Below, in pieces: positions 1 through 10,385 of a DNA stretch of 64,000 nucleotides; position 1 is the first letter of the stretch, and each line of letters starts with the position of its first letter. The translations under genes were made by a program, and so were the position numbers. Source of the stretch: Pelobates cultripes. Taxonomy: Eukaryota; Chordata; Amphibia; Anura; Pelobatidae. Where the stretch lies: the NCBI GenBank assembly GCA_933207985.1, contig OW240916.1, forward strand, positions 299,566,451 through 299,630,450. Reading direction: 5' to 3'. Below the pieces are notes generated by a model that saw nothing but the letters and a program-made list of their open reading frames with translations, searched no databases and had not been told where the DNA came from.

Positions 1-531
1 GTAATTGGAAATATATATATACATTTATTTTTTTGAGTACATTTTCCAGTAAAATGAATCAATGCTTGCAAAGGCACTACTAAAGTGAAGCCTCTACAAT
101 CGTAGAATATACTTGATCGCTCCCCACCTCCCAACAAAAGGGATCAACGACATTGCCTGGGTAGACTATGCAGAAAGTGTACTCCAACTTTCATGCCGTG
201 CAACAAGTCACCTACTCAATTTGATGGCCTGGTTAAGATAATTCTTCCCCAAAATGGAAGTTAGTACCTTATAATTTATGCTTTTGTCATGTTATATTGT
301 TGGTATGTTTGGTTTAATGTTTGTGTTGAGACCTCCTAACAAAAAAGTTACACAATTAATTTGTATCTGGCTACATTGACAATGCCTGTATAATTGCTCA
401 TATAATGGTGCTATTGTCTTGAAGTGTAAATCACCCCCAGGAGATTGTTTCCACCCAGTTGGTATCCAGTGCCCAGCACACAAAGGCTTTTCGTGATGCC
501 CAATCGTGCAACAATTGCACTGTTATATATA
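1..531. other. Non-coding, part of presumed hapln1 intron 2
   Basis: No coding region, RNA gene or recognisable repeat end was found. Short frames here have no family features. On the minus strand this lies downstream of hapln1 exon 2, so I infer intronic DNA. Confidence 0.5.
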
Positions 532-1001
532 TGTGTCGATCCCCAGATTCCTTTTGTGTTTTGGCCACCCTGTGCCCATTATTGGTGCAGGGCATGTTGA
601 ATATATTGATTAATGTGCCTTTCCCCTCTCCTTTTTCCTGTCCTATTGTTTCCCCAGCAGGGAGTTGTCCCAGGGACACTGCCAGACCAGTTTAAACTAG
701 CTGCCCTATCCCTCCTTAATCTCCCATCAGACCTTGCTATTGTCTGACCCCACCCTTACTTGTACTATTGTATTTAAATGAGACTGTTGGGGGCTTTAAT
801 GTGTGTGCTATGTCTATTAAAGTTAGTTGCTGTTTTATCCTTCCCCAAGTGTCATCTGATATTTAGTCCAGAGTAGAAAAGGACCTGTTTGATCCCAGTC
901 AAGCCTCGACGATTGGGTCTGAGGAGCTCCAGGGTCCGTGATAGCTACGAGGAAGCAGACTTGGCGGAGGTACTCGATTGGAGTACAGGAGCTCCATCAC
1001 A
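532..1001 (+). repeat. 5' LTR
   Basis: Starts TGTGTCGATCCC and ends CTCCATCACA. It holds a TTTAAA TATA-like box near 770-780 and an ATTAAA poly(A) signal near 816-821, consistent with plus orientation. It keeps about 34 bp near its 3' end that the right copy has lost. Confidence 0.8.
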
Positions 1002-2266
1002 ATTGGTGGCAAGTGGTGAGAAGGTTTCCTAGCTATTGGGGGAACATCCAAGACACAACTGGAACTCAGAGAGATGGATAGAGCTAGCATCCGTGCAGCG
1101 TCCCCATGTGAGGAGGAGTTCCAGAGGAGACTACGGGAAGCTTTGTCCCAGTATGAGTACACGGTCTTGGGAGAAGGTGAATTTTAGGGACCAGATCCAA
1201 AAGGGACTCTGGAATGAGGTACTCGAGAAAGTTCATATTCAGTGGAGAGAATATCTCCCAACACTAGAACAGCTGAATCTTCAGATACATTTCCTGGGAG
1301 AGCAGAATGAGTGGTTGAACTTAAGCGACTGGTCTGGATGGAATTGTGGGTAGACAATGGTTACAGGGTCTTACGATGGTATGCAGTCCAGCAGGACCTG
1401 TGGCTAGATGGTGACGACCCTCCAGTGGGTGAGGACTATGTTGGCCCTGGTCTATTGTGGGAGGCCTTTGAGGAGGGGATGGATTTTGGGAGCCCTGCCT
1501 TTTTCATCTCAGGGACATCGAAGAACTTAGGAGAGATCTCCTGGATCTGACTGAAGCGACAGACCTGAAACCCTATCTGACCTACCTTGACACACTGGAG
1601 TGGGAGTTTGAACTGTATTACAGGCGACTGTTCGACGTGGTACAGCAGCAGGTTCCAGAGACTGGGGACTTAATAGACTCCACACCCAAGGATGTTGGCC
1701 AGGTAGGTGTGGAGGAACCTGTGTTTCCCTTACCTGAATCACAGGGATACTGGGCAGCCATTCCAGATCCCCAACTTTCTGGCATGGAAACCCAGGGAGC
1801 AGAGGTTTGTCGGCCTCCCCCCTTAGCAGCACATTGAGTTACATGGAATAGAGGTAGTCTGTCTCCCCAGCGGCGGTGTGAGTTACAGGGATAGGAGATG
1901 GTTGGTCTTCCTCCCCAGCAGCAAAGTGAAACCCAAGCAGAAGAGCTGGCATCTGGACAGAGGACCACTAGCCTCTGCCCCCAACTTACAGCGACGCTGG
2001 AGCTGGAAAGCAGGGAGACCAACCTTCTAATGAATGTGGAGTTCAAGGAGTGTGCAACTCCCCCAGCTGAAGTGCTGGCATCGGGGCAGAGCACCAATTG
2101 CCTCTGCCCAAACACACTGGTAACCCACGAGGCTGAGGCATCAGATACAACTGGTCCTGTGGAAGAGCGGATCACATGGCAAACACCGCTAACCTCAGCC
2201 TTTCTCCACAAGCACTGGGGGATCTCTATCCAGTACACTGTCACTGTGGACGAAAGACAGATACTA
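1002..2266 (+). pseudogene. Degraded gag-like interior of the LTR element
   Basis: Several open stretches in different frames (about 1036-1353, 1311-1550, 1637-1837, 1898-2335) look like one broken coding region. They are acidic and Trp/Glu-rich early, Pro/Gln/Glu-rich later. No CCHC zinc knuckle, protease DTG or YADD motif was found. A diverged internal duplication is visible: the run CTGGCATC...CTCTGCCC occurs near 1949-1980 and again near 2073-2107. Stops and frame changes separate the blocks, so I regard it as dead. I do not recognise a cellular protein. Confidence 0.55.
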
Positions 2267-2709
2267 TGTGTGGATCCCCAGATTCCTTTTGTGTTTTGGC
2301 TACCCTGTGTCCATTATTGGTATGGGGCATGCTGAATGTATTGCTTGTATTTGTGCCTTTCCCCCTCCCCTTTTTCTTGTCCTATTGTTTCCCAAGCAGG
2401 GACACTGCTTGTCACAGGGACACTGCCAGACCAGTTTAAACTAGCTGCCCTTTCCCTCCTCAATCTCCCATCAGCCCTTGCTATTGTCTGACCCCCCTTC
2501 CTTGTACTATAGTGCTCCATGCACGTATTGTATTTAAATGAGGCTTAAACGTGTGTGTTATGTCTATGTTGCTGTTTTAACCTTCGCCAAGTGTCGTCTG
2601 GTGTTTGGTCCAGAGTGGAAAAGGCCCTCAATGATCCCAGTTAAGCCTCAGCGACTGGGTCTGAAGTGCTCCCTGATAGCTACGAGGAAGCAGACTTCAC
2701 TCCGTCACA
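2267..2709 (+). repeat. 3' LTR with internal deletion
   Basis: Matches the 5' LTR over most of its length (GATCCCCAGATTCCTTTTGT, then GATAGCTACGAGGAAGCAGA). It lacks about 34 bp after GCAGACTT, then resumes with CTCCGTCACA. Small differences throughout show an old insertion. Confidence 0.78.
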
Positions 2710-2849
2710 CCATAAACAAAACTTTTGTTTGTACGTAACCTCTCAGTGTAATGCTTTGGTTGATCCAGGGGGGGTCTACAAGGTGCACAAGCCAACTACT
2801 CAAATAAGTTACCTATAAATGGTGCCAAATACCCAATACTTAACCTCTC

Positions 2850-3475
2850 TAAATTATCCTAATGACTCTTAATGTCTTATCTATAATTGCACACGTATAA
2901 GCACAGATTCCTATGGAAAACTGAAGAAAAGTCCAAGGCATCCATAATATCTATTCAAGAGACTTAGTTTGCATAAGGTAAAGTTCCATACTTGAAACAT
3001 ATAAGTTTTTCTACCATGTATCCCATGATAAATCCAAGAAGTGTGGGACATCTATACTCTTTCACTCCTCCTGGCAAATCCAAATGCATTATCATTGTGA
3101 GGACCCCTCTGGGCATTTATATATAGTCTCTTGCACCATTCATGGTGTGGATGTAACATTAGTGAACATTTATTTGCCACCTCAAGATTCCCTTGTTGCG
3201 CTGGAGTGGTGTTGCTCAGGCTTCACCCGGGTTCGACAGGCTTCCCCCGCGTTCGATATTTGGCAATTTAAATCTGCTCATAGACCCTTCCCTTGATGCC
3301 TCAGGCTTCACATAAATGTAGCTGAAGGCTTAGAGTCCAGTTGCACAAGCACTGTCTTCATGATGCCTGACAGGTCTTAGATCCTGGGCTATTAAATTCC
3401 ACATATTACTCCCATGTCCATTATAAATATTCCAATATTGAGTATTTCTTTTTAGACTATACCCTTCTTTACACG
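2850..3475 (+). pseudogene. L1/Tx1-like LINE endonuclease domain relic
   Basis: Conceptual translation with frame changes gives the ordered blocks of an apurinic-type LINE endonuclease. A SIISIQET block (the catalytic Glu block) lies near 2935-2965. VSCTIHGVDVTLVNIYLPPQ is near 3130-3185, NLNLLIDPSLDASG near 3262-3303, and a YYSHVHYKYSNIEYFFLD block near 3398-3454. Several stops interrupt it, including one in the usual DxWR motif (DA*Q). It ends where a T2 MITE begins, so the rest of the LINE was lost or displaced. The L1/Tx1 clade is inferred from the block pattern. Confidence 0.72.
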
Positions 3476-4640
3476 TTAAAGAAACATTATAGTTTTGGTG
3501 TATAGATTATGCCCCTGCAGTCTCACTGCTCAATTCTCCTCCATTTAGGAGTTACATTACTTTGTTTATGCAGCCCTTGTCACACACCCCTGCACAACCT
3601 TCCTAAACGCTTTCTGTAAAGGGTCAATGTTTAAAGTAAGTTACATCTGATGGAGAATGAAACCATTTTGTTTTCAATCACGCCGTGTAAGTCACAGCCA
3701 GGGGAGGTGTGGCTATGTAAGAAATTGATATGCAAAACTGCAATATTATATGTATATAACTTTCTGTGTATGTGACTGGTTTCACAACTTGAGGGTCATC
3801 TATTTGATAACAGTGAGATAAGGATCAAAGCTTTCAGTTGCATTTTACAACACCCAGCTAAAACAAAATTTTACATCCCTGCAGCAGTTCTCCTGCCAAC
3901 CAGTTTTCCATGCATGATATCAGAAGATCGGAGTAATGAACATCTAGGTGTAACCATGGTAGTATGTGTTTTCCTAAGCTATCCTGTCTCTAAAAGAAGC
4001 CATCCTGTCCAATCTACCCAGAAACCAACTCTAACTGGTCACTTCTTTCAGAATGTTACAGTATAGCTGGAGGGAAGAAATCAAAGGGAAATAATTGTTT
4101 AATGACAGAACTCTCTGGAAAAAGGGGGATGGATAAGCCACTTTTTTTTGGGGGGGAAGGGGATTCTGGGACTTGTAGTTAATGACTGCAAGAATCAGTC
4201 TTTAAAAGGAACAACAGCCAAGGAGGTTGGGCTCCTCTCTTCTCCTCTCTCCTCTCTCTTTTGTCTCTTTTAGGAGGACAGCGCAGCAAACACAGTTGAC
4301 TGTCCCAGATTACCCAAGATGAAGGCGCAAGGGGAAGATCTTCATTTAAATGTCTAAGTATTGCCCTTTTATTATGTATCTTTTGATTATGTACTGGATA
4401 TGGTTATAATGTGTAATGTGTATATCCCTTTTTAAATGTGTAACAGTATCCTAAATCAATATTTAAAATACATTTTATTATACACTTGTGTTTGTGTCTT
4501 ATTTGTCACACATTCCCTAAAAGAATATCCTTGTAAGAGTGTCATAATTTCTTACAGCTAGAGCTGCATAAACAGAAACAAAGGTGATTGTCCTAAATGG
4601 CAGAGAGTTGAGCAGTGAGATTTCAGGGACATGGTCTATT
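3476..4640. mobile_element. Kolobok/T2-type MITE, copy 1, interrupted by an LTR element
   Basis: Begins TTAAAGAAACATTATAG and carries the family core (CCCCTGCAGTCTCACTGCTC near 3510). The same core occurs at 61981-63719. The block around 3690-3715 (CACAGCCAGGGGAGGTGTGGCTA) resumes after 4556 with GCTAGAGCTGCATAAACAG, so 3716-4556 was inserted into it. The far terminus is eroded, so the right boundary is approximate. Confidence 0.75.
3716..4556 (+). mobile_element. Solo LTR-like insertion
   Basis: Starts TGTAAGAAATT and ends AATTTCTTACA, a perfect 11-bp inverted terminal repeat with TG...CA ends. The 4-bp target GCTA is duplicated on both sides (3712-3715 and 4557-4560), and the interrupted MITE reads through when it is removed. 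A TTTAAAAGG TATA-like box lies near 4201, followed by a pyrimidine-rich stretch. No coding sequence. A solo LTR fits best; a simple DNA transposon with an 11-bp TIR is the alternative. Confidence 0.7.
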
Positions 4641-6383
4641 GTCATATTCACCTATGGTACTCAACTGTACCAGGGCGCCCTCGTTGCCCTGGAGGTTAAA
4701 ATGCCTGTGGCTGTTGCACCTCAGTCTGCATCGTCTGAACCTTGATTCATGGCCAGGGAACTAGCAGTGATTGTTCCAGCATTCCAAGATAGCATCCGCT
4801 GCATGAGGAGACTGGTCAACAGGTCAGAGATTGGAGGAGATGTGGCTCAGGGGCAGAGCCAGGTCAATGATGCATCCAAGATGGGGCTGAGTCCCACAGT
4901 CAGTCACAGTGACCTCAGGTAACCCCTCCGACAGGTGAGACCAGGTTATGTATGGTGGTTATCCAGGTATCAGTTTGGAGGGAACTCTATGATCTATTGG
5001 AAATTATCCAGTCCATCAAGCTTCCTTTACCCTAGAGATGTCAATCTATAACAATTTCTCAACCTCAATTACTCATCTGTTCCAAAACACTGTCCTTTTT
5101 TTCCTACCGCTTAAAGCCTTAATCCCTAGACACTAAAAAAAAGTGATACAGTTCCCTCTCTGGTTATTCTTGAAGATAAGATACACTACACCTGCCAGAT
5201 GGGATTCATGACCCATTTGTATAAAAGTTCACTGCCAGTAAAACATTTGGGCGCAGTCCTGGCCACAAAGGGAAGGCCAATTGGAGGACAACTGATGTCG
5301 ATTTGGTAAGGGGGGAATTCATCACATCTGGAATACAAATCAAAGGTGATGCACAACATATGGTTATAGGAGTAGGTTACAGACAGTACTATTAAATGCT
5401 TTACAGCAATCCTCAGCAACCTGATCAGCGTTACAGCCACTTGCAACCGGAGTCGAACCTCTGTGGTATTGCTGTCTATGGAATCTTAACTTGAGTATCT
5501 AACATCTGGAATTTCCTTTTTTATGTTGGAATGTTGTGTGTATTTTTTCTTTCCCATTGTAAACTATTTTATTGCTCATTTGCAATTTATCATTTGGTTA
5601 TAAACACATTGCTTCACATTGTCACTGCTGTGATATACTGAAAGTTTGCACATTGCACTCATTGCATCATGACTACATTGTAGCAAGCGAATACAAAACT
5701 CAATAATATACGTGTTATATATAGATAGAAAAATAAATGTTCTATTACAAATGACTCAAAATGATTAAAAAAAATCAAGAATAACCTGCATCACAATGCA
5801 TTTCTCTATTCCCTCTCTGAAATCATGCTATGACTTTCTTTACACAGTGACTTTCCACTACCGGAGCCAAAACTCAGATAACTGCAATGCACTGCAGAGT
5901 TAAGTCTTGCTGCAGATACGTTACTGTGGAGAAAGCACATGCAAATTGCAAATTCACTTACATTCCTAAAATAATTTGTGAGTTAGGTCGAGCTTTTTAC
6001 ATCCCTATTAGAGAATCGCAATTCGAGAACCGTTTCTGCAAAAAAAGAATTCACGTAGATGTAGTCTGAAGGACACTGCAGTAAAATTGAACGTTTTCCC
6101 CTTACAGTGTGCACACGAGCAAGTTTACGTAGAACAATACTTGGATTTTAAAATACAATCTGCAGAATCGAATTGTTTCTATTCACAGCCTTTAGAAAGA
6201 GTCAACATTGTTCTCGTCCTATGCAAACTTAGCACAAACTAAGGACAGGATAGAGAAAGGGGGGAAAAGTCAATGCAGCATAATATGAGACTACAGAGAA
6301 TTAGAAGCACACATCCCCTTACTATACTGTATATCCCTAAATCTCATAAACACAATACGTGCGTACCCTTTGTGTTGCCTTAC
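4641..6383. other. Non-coding, presumed hapln1 intron 2
   Basis: No repeat termini, RNA genes or conserved coding blocks seen. I looked on the minus strand for the Ig-domain exon that should follow exon 2 and did not find it. The region next to 6383 looks single-copy. Confidence 0.5.
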
Positions 6384-6483
6384 CGTGGATGTGAATGATT
6401 CTGTCATGATACAGGGTAGAGTTGCTGGAATGATGTTCAGCCCAACAGAAAGAAATTAGCACCAGGATAAGTAGGCTCTTCAT
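6384..6483 (-). CDS. hapln1: hapln1 first coding exon (exon 2), signal peptide and N-terminus of link protein 1
   Basis: HAPLN1 (cartilage link protein) is a secreted matrix protein that locks aggrecan or versican onto hyaluronan. The ATG is at 6483-6481 and the exon reads 33 codons plus one base. The product starts MKSLLILVLISFCWAE and ends HDRIIHIH. About 24 of 33 residues match the human protein as I recall it (MKSLLLLVLISICWAD...). Residues 1-15 form a hydrophobic signal peptide; residues 21-23 are NST, at the N-glycosylation site of the human protein (NYT). The exon ends CACG|GTAAGG, phase 1, a good donor. The full exon runs from 6510, just after TCTCTTTCAG. The Ig and two Link domain exons are not in this window. 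I am confident of the family; the paralogue is assigned by the N-terminal match. Confidence 0.93.
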
Positions 6484-6510
6484 CTTCGGGATCCAAATGA
6501 ATCTTGTTCT
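6484..6510 (-). other. hapln1: hapln1 exon 2, 5' UTR part and splice acceptor
   Basis: The 27 bases before the ATG follow a pyrimidine-rich acceptor, TTCTCTTTCAG|AGAAC, with AG at 6512-6511. An acceptor here means at least one upstream non-coding exon, matching the usual hapln1 layout. Confidence 0.8.
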
Positions 6511-6718
6511 CTGAAAGAGAATCACACACAAGGAAGCTTGTGAAAATCAGATACCTTTACGTCTCCCCGCAGCTGCTGCCTAACTTGTTCAGCATAGCCA
6601 TCAATGGGAACGTTGCATAGAATGCTGTGTACCATGGACGTTGCTGCTTTTAAAGAACCAGGTATGGCAACTTTAAAAACAAGTTTTCTTCATTAGCAAA
6701 TGTACACAAAAGCAAAAC

Positions 6719-6770
<52 letters not shown>

Positions 6771-6847
6771 TATTTATTTATAAAATATTTTATCAGGAAA
6801 GATACATTGAGATTTCTCTCGTTTTCAAGTATGTCCTGGGTATGTCC

Positions 6848-6940
<93 letters not shown>
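6719..6940. repeat. Two (TA)n microsatellites
   Basis: An uninterrupted TA/AT run covers about 6719-6763. A second, about 90 bp long, covers 6851-6940. Between them is AT-rich DNA. They lie 200-430 bp from the hapln1 exon 2 acceptor, on its 5' side. Confidence 0.97.
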
Positions 6941-6944
<4 letters not shown>

Positions 6945-7210
6945 GCATATATGCATGCTCATTAATAAAAAATGTTTATGCATAAAAGTGAGGGTTGTAT
7001 TATTGGAAAATAATGCCATTGGCGGACCATGGGAATATCACCATAAATCTAGTCTGCCTTAGCTTGGTGTGAGTTACACTCCAGTCAGCAGCTGACATTG
7101 GTGGATAGTATTCTTTACAGGATAGAGAGAGGACCTTGGGGAAAATAATACCTCTGCCTCTGTCTTACAAGCCACTTGTACAGCACATCAGTAATGGGAG
7201 TAGGGTTAAA

Positions 7211-7631
7211 TTAAAGGGGAACTGTCACTTTTTTTGGAAGTTACACCATTGAATATAACATTAAAAATCATCTATAACTTGTGTTATTCTTTTTTGCATG
7301 TAACGCTCCGTTTTCATTTAAATTGATATATTAAGCAAATGACATCACAATCCAGTTCAGACAAGGCAAAGCAAATATTGCAAGTGAGTTGGAGAAATTA
7401 AAACATTGTTTCGTTTCTCCTCTTCTCTGAATGCTTGCGTGCTCTGCGCTGGCTGCCAGATGGAAAGGACAGAGCTTATAGCAATGATGGACAGGGAGCC
7501 AAGATGGAGGCACCCAGTAGCAATATAAAGAGTTTTTATTTTATTTTTCACACCTGACAAATACTTTATTTATTAAATGCAGGGATAAGTAAACAATAAT
7601 AAAAATTCTAGAATATGACAGTTTCTCTTAA
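7211..7631. mobile_element. T2/Kolobok-like MITE
   Basis: Ends are TTAAAGGGGAACTGTCAC on the left and TATGACAGTTTCTCTTAA on the right, imperfect inverted repeats beginning with TTAA as in the Kolobok T2 group. The 421 bp interior has no coding capacity. Confidence 0.8.
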
Positions 7632-8875
7632 ATAAAGACTCCCAACAATCTCAGGCAGGTACACACATACACTTGTACACGAAAACACACACATATATCA
7701 GCAGATCTTAAATTCATATCTGTTCAAGATTCTTCATATTTTCTGAAAAGGTAAAGGTCAATTTAAGTTGAAAAATACAGGACTATACTATGGTTCGGTC
7801 TTTAACAGCTTAGCTGTTATGAGAAAGCGGTATTTCCGTCAGGTTATATTTTATGTATATGATTTATTCATTGAAGAAATTGTATGAAAGTGCAGCAAAA
7901 TAAACTGCATTTATTAAATATTAAAATTACCTGAAAATGCTTCACTATATTAAATGGAGAATATGGGTTTACATTGTACTTTTTGGCCTTCAAGTAAATC
8001 AGTTGTAGCTAAAACACCTGTTTTATTTTAATGCTAGCCATTCACTACACAGGCAGGTTGGGAATAACCTGATGTATATATTAGCGTGGGTAAAATCAGG
8101 CATTAACACCTGGTGGTACCTCGAGATTCTGGCACTGCAGTTGTCCTGATTGATTTCTCATTCATTTTTACCTAGAATGCTGACACATTATTTAATGTGC
8201 ATGGTCGAGTCGCTGCAGTCAGCACAGATACATACTGCAGAGGAATTCTCATCCTCTAAGTATTAATTAAGCAAATTAGGGGAAAAATAGATAAAGAGGT
8301 AAAAAGTCTGCAAGATCCCCTGCACAATTTGAAAAGAAGAGTTTTTTTTTCTTGTGATAAGAAGACAGCAATACATTTTTATTAAACAGAATATACTGTA
8401 TCGATTAAAATTAGTGCAGATATAACTTTCATGATCAAATCATCGAGTTCAAAATATCACGCATCAGTTTTAGTGGTGCTGTAAAGACAATCTGCTCATA
8501 AAAGAAGATTAGCACCGAGGAACCCTGTTTTTGGTGCAGTTTTGTTGATGCTGTAATGAGAGCTGGATTATATTTAGAGTTATGAGGAAGTCTATGAACA
8601 TTAGAAGGTGCAGGATCATACCCCCCAACATTCAGATGCATGAACGCAATAGAATGAGCAAGTGAGTGAGCTTGAGGGGGCATCATGAATGACTATGAAC
8701 AGGACCACTCTGAAAAGGGACCTCTGCACAAAATGGGGCACAGTAGCCAGCCATGTGCACAAATCTGGCTAATTGGCAGTCATGATGGCAAGCCATACTA
8801 ATGGTGGCCCTTGTCTAGAACCACCCACTATAGTATGGGCTGAATGCTTGGAGTTCACTTTGCATGTCGTGTGAC

Positions 8876-10150
8876 CAGTGGCTGACTAAGGGGGGGCGGA
8901 GGGGGCAGTCTGCCCCGGGTGCCACCAGGTAGGGGGGTGCCATAACCCAGGTCTGAGAGCTAAAGGGGGATGTGTGAGCTGCCCCCCATGGCAGCTGGGG
9001 TGTCACACAGCTCACACGGAGAAACCAGCAAGCTGATCTGTCTGCACAGAAGGAAGAAGGGTTGCGGGGCTATGACTATTTGGAGGTGGAGCCAATCTGA
9101 GAGTGGGGGCGGGGCTTAACACTGCCCTTATCCTCTGCTGTTACTGCTGCACATGGAGGTGCAGCAAGAAGAAATCCCTGCTCATCCACCTAACAGGCTC
9201 CAGCCAGGGAAGGACTTCAATGAATCCACTCCCCCAGTCCACACTGTCTGTAAGTAAGAGAGTGTGTGTATGTGTGTAACTGCCTGTAACTGTGTGGGTG
9301 TGTAACTGTCTGCCTGTAAGTGTGTGTGTGCGTAACTGTCTGCCTGTAAGTGTGTGTGTGTGTGTGTGTGTAACTGTCTGCCTGTATCTGTGTGTGTGTA
9401 ACTGTCTGCCTGTAACTGTGTGTGTGTGTGTGTGTAACAGTCTGCCTGTAACTGTGTGTGTGTGTCTGTGTGACTGCATGCCTGTAACTGTGTGTGTGAC
9501 TGCCTGTGACTGTGTGTACCTGTGTGACTGTGACTGTGTGTGACAGTCTGCCTGTGACTGTGTGATGCTGACTGTAATTGTGTGTGTGTGACTGTCTGCC
9601 TATGACTGTGTGTGTGACTGCATGTAACTGTGTGTGTGACTGCCTGTAACTGACTGTGTGTTTAACTGTCTGCCTATAACTGTGTGTGACTGTCTGCCTG
9701 TGACTGTGTGATGCTGCCTGTAACTGTGTGTGTGTGGCTGTAACTATGTGTATGACTGTCTACCTGTGACCGTGTGTGTGACTGTATATGTGACTGTCTG
9801 CCTGTAACAGTGTTCATGACTGTGTGTTACTGCTTGTAACTGACTGTGTGTGTGTGTAACTCTCTACCTGTAACTGTGTGCCTGTGACTATATATGTGAC
9901 TGTGTGCGTGTGACTGTCTGCTTGTAAGTGTGTGTGACTGTCTGCCTGTAACTGTGTGTGAGGGGGTGCAGGGATTTTGTGGAAGGGAGCAGGGTTTTTT
10001 AAAAAGTTTTACAAATTAGTACAATACATTTTAAAAAATGCAAAAAAAAAAAAAAAGAACACATTTTAAAAATGTAGTAGGTGTTTTTTGGAGAGGGGGT
10101 GCCAAACCCAGGACCCGCCCCAGGTGCCACATGCTCTAGGTACGCCCCTG
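8876..10150. mobile_element. Non-autonomous hAT-like element 1
   Basis: Left end CAGTGGCTGACTAAGG; the right end read inward is CAGGGGCGTACCTAGAG. The flanks are an imperfect 8-bp duplication, CGTGTGAC (8868-8875) and TGGGTGAC (10151-10158), 6 of 8 identical. Eight-bp duplications and CAG(T/G)GGC ends are hAT features. No transposase is present; the interior is mostly the minisatellite at 9257-9960. Confidence 0.75.
9257..9960. repeat. TG-rich minisatellite inside hAT element 1
   Basis: About 700 bp of degenerate 20-30 bp units of the kind CTGCCTGTAACTGTGTGTGTG, varying in TG number. Open frames across it are repeat artefacts. Confidence 0.95.
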
Positions 10151-10385
10151 TGGGTGACTCATCTAATGATGTGCTCTTACTATGTTTACTGGGGACACTT
10201 CTCTGGTGTCCATAGAATAAAGACATCCAGCAACAAACCTTGGACACTGGGACAAGAATTCCAAATCAGAACTGTCCCTCGTAATAGAGGATAGTTGGGA
10301 AGTATGCAGCACTTGATACTACTCAGAAATACACTAGCTGTCATAATAAAGTGTATGAGAGACGTTGTTTCTCTTATGAGTTCAG

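Larger units (their letters stand above)
532..2709 (+). mobile_element. LTR retrotransposon, non-autonomous or internally deleted (Gypsy-like)
   Basis: Two direct copies of a 440-470 bp sequence bound a 1.26 kb interior. Both copies share the start around TGTGT(C/G)GATCCCCAG, a middle block (CCAGACCAGTTTAAACTAGC) and an end CTCC(A/G)TCACA. Immediately after the left copy comes ATTGGTGGCAAGTGG, in the position and with the TGG of a tRNA primer-binding site. A purine-rich tract (GGACGAAAGACAG) precedes the right copy. The interior has gag-like remnants but no protease, reverse transcriptase or integrase, so it cannot move by itself. No convincing 5-bp target duplication is visible. Gypsy-like affiliation is inferred from layout only. 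Confidence 0.82.
8617..10306. mobile_element. MITE with CATACC(T/C)CCCAAC ends, interrupted by a hAT-like element
   Basis: Left end CATACCCCCCAACA and right end TAGTTGGGAAGTATG are inverted repeats. The right arm (CTGGTGTCC...GGACACTGGGACAAG) is homologous to the right arm of the copy at 23333-23635. The interior is split by the insertion at 8876-10150. Confidence 0.7.

Noticed and set aside
5186..5446. 86-residue minus-strand frame considered as hapln1 exon 3
   Set aside because: Lacks the Ig-domain pattern (no LP-C-x-F/Y block) and no matching splice sites.
6565..6660. Possible TATA (TTTAAAAG on minus near 6648) and exon directly upstream of exon 2
   Set aside because: The intron would be only about 50 bases, below the usual vertebrate minimum, and exon 2 has a good acceptor needing a more distant donor.
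6825..7019. 64-residue frame with (Ile-Tyr)n
   Set aside because: Direct translation of the (TA)n microsatellite.
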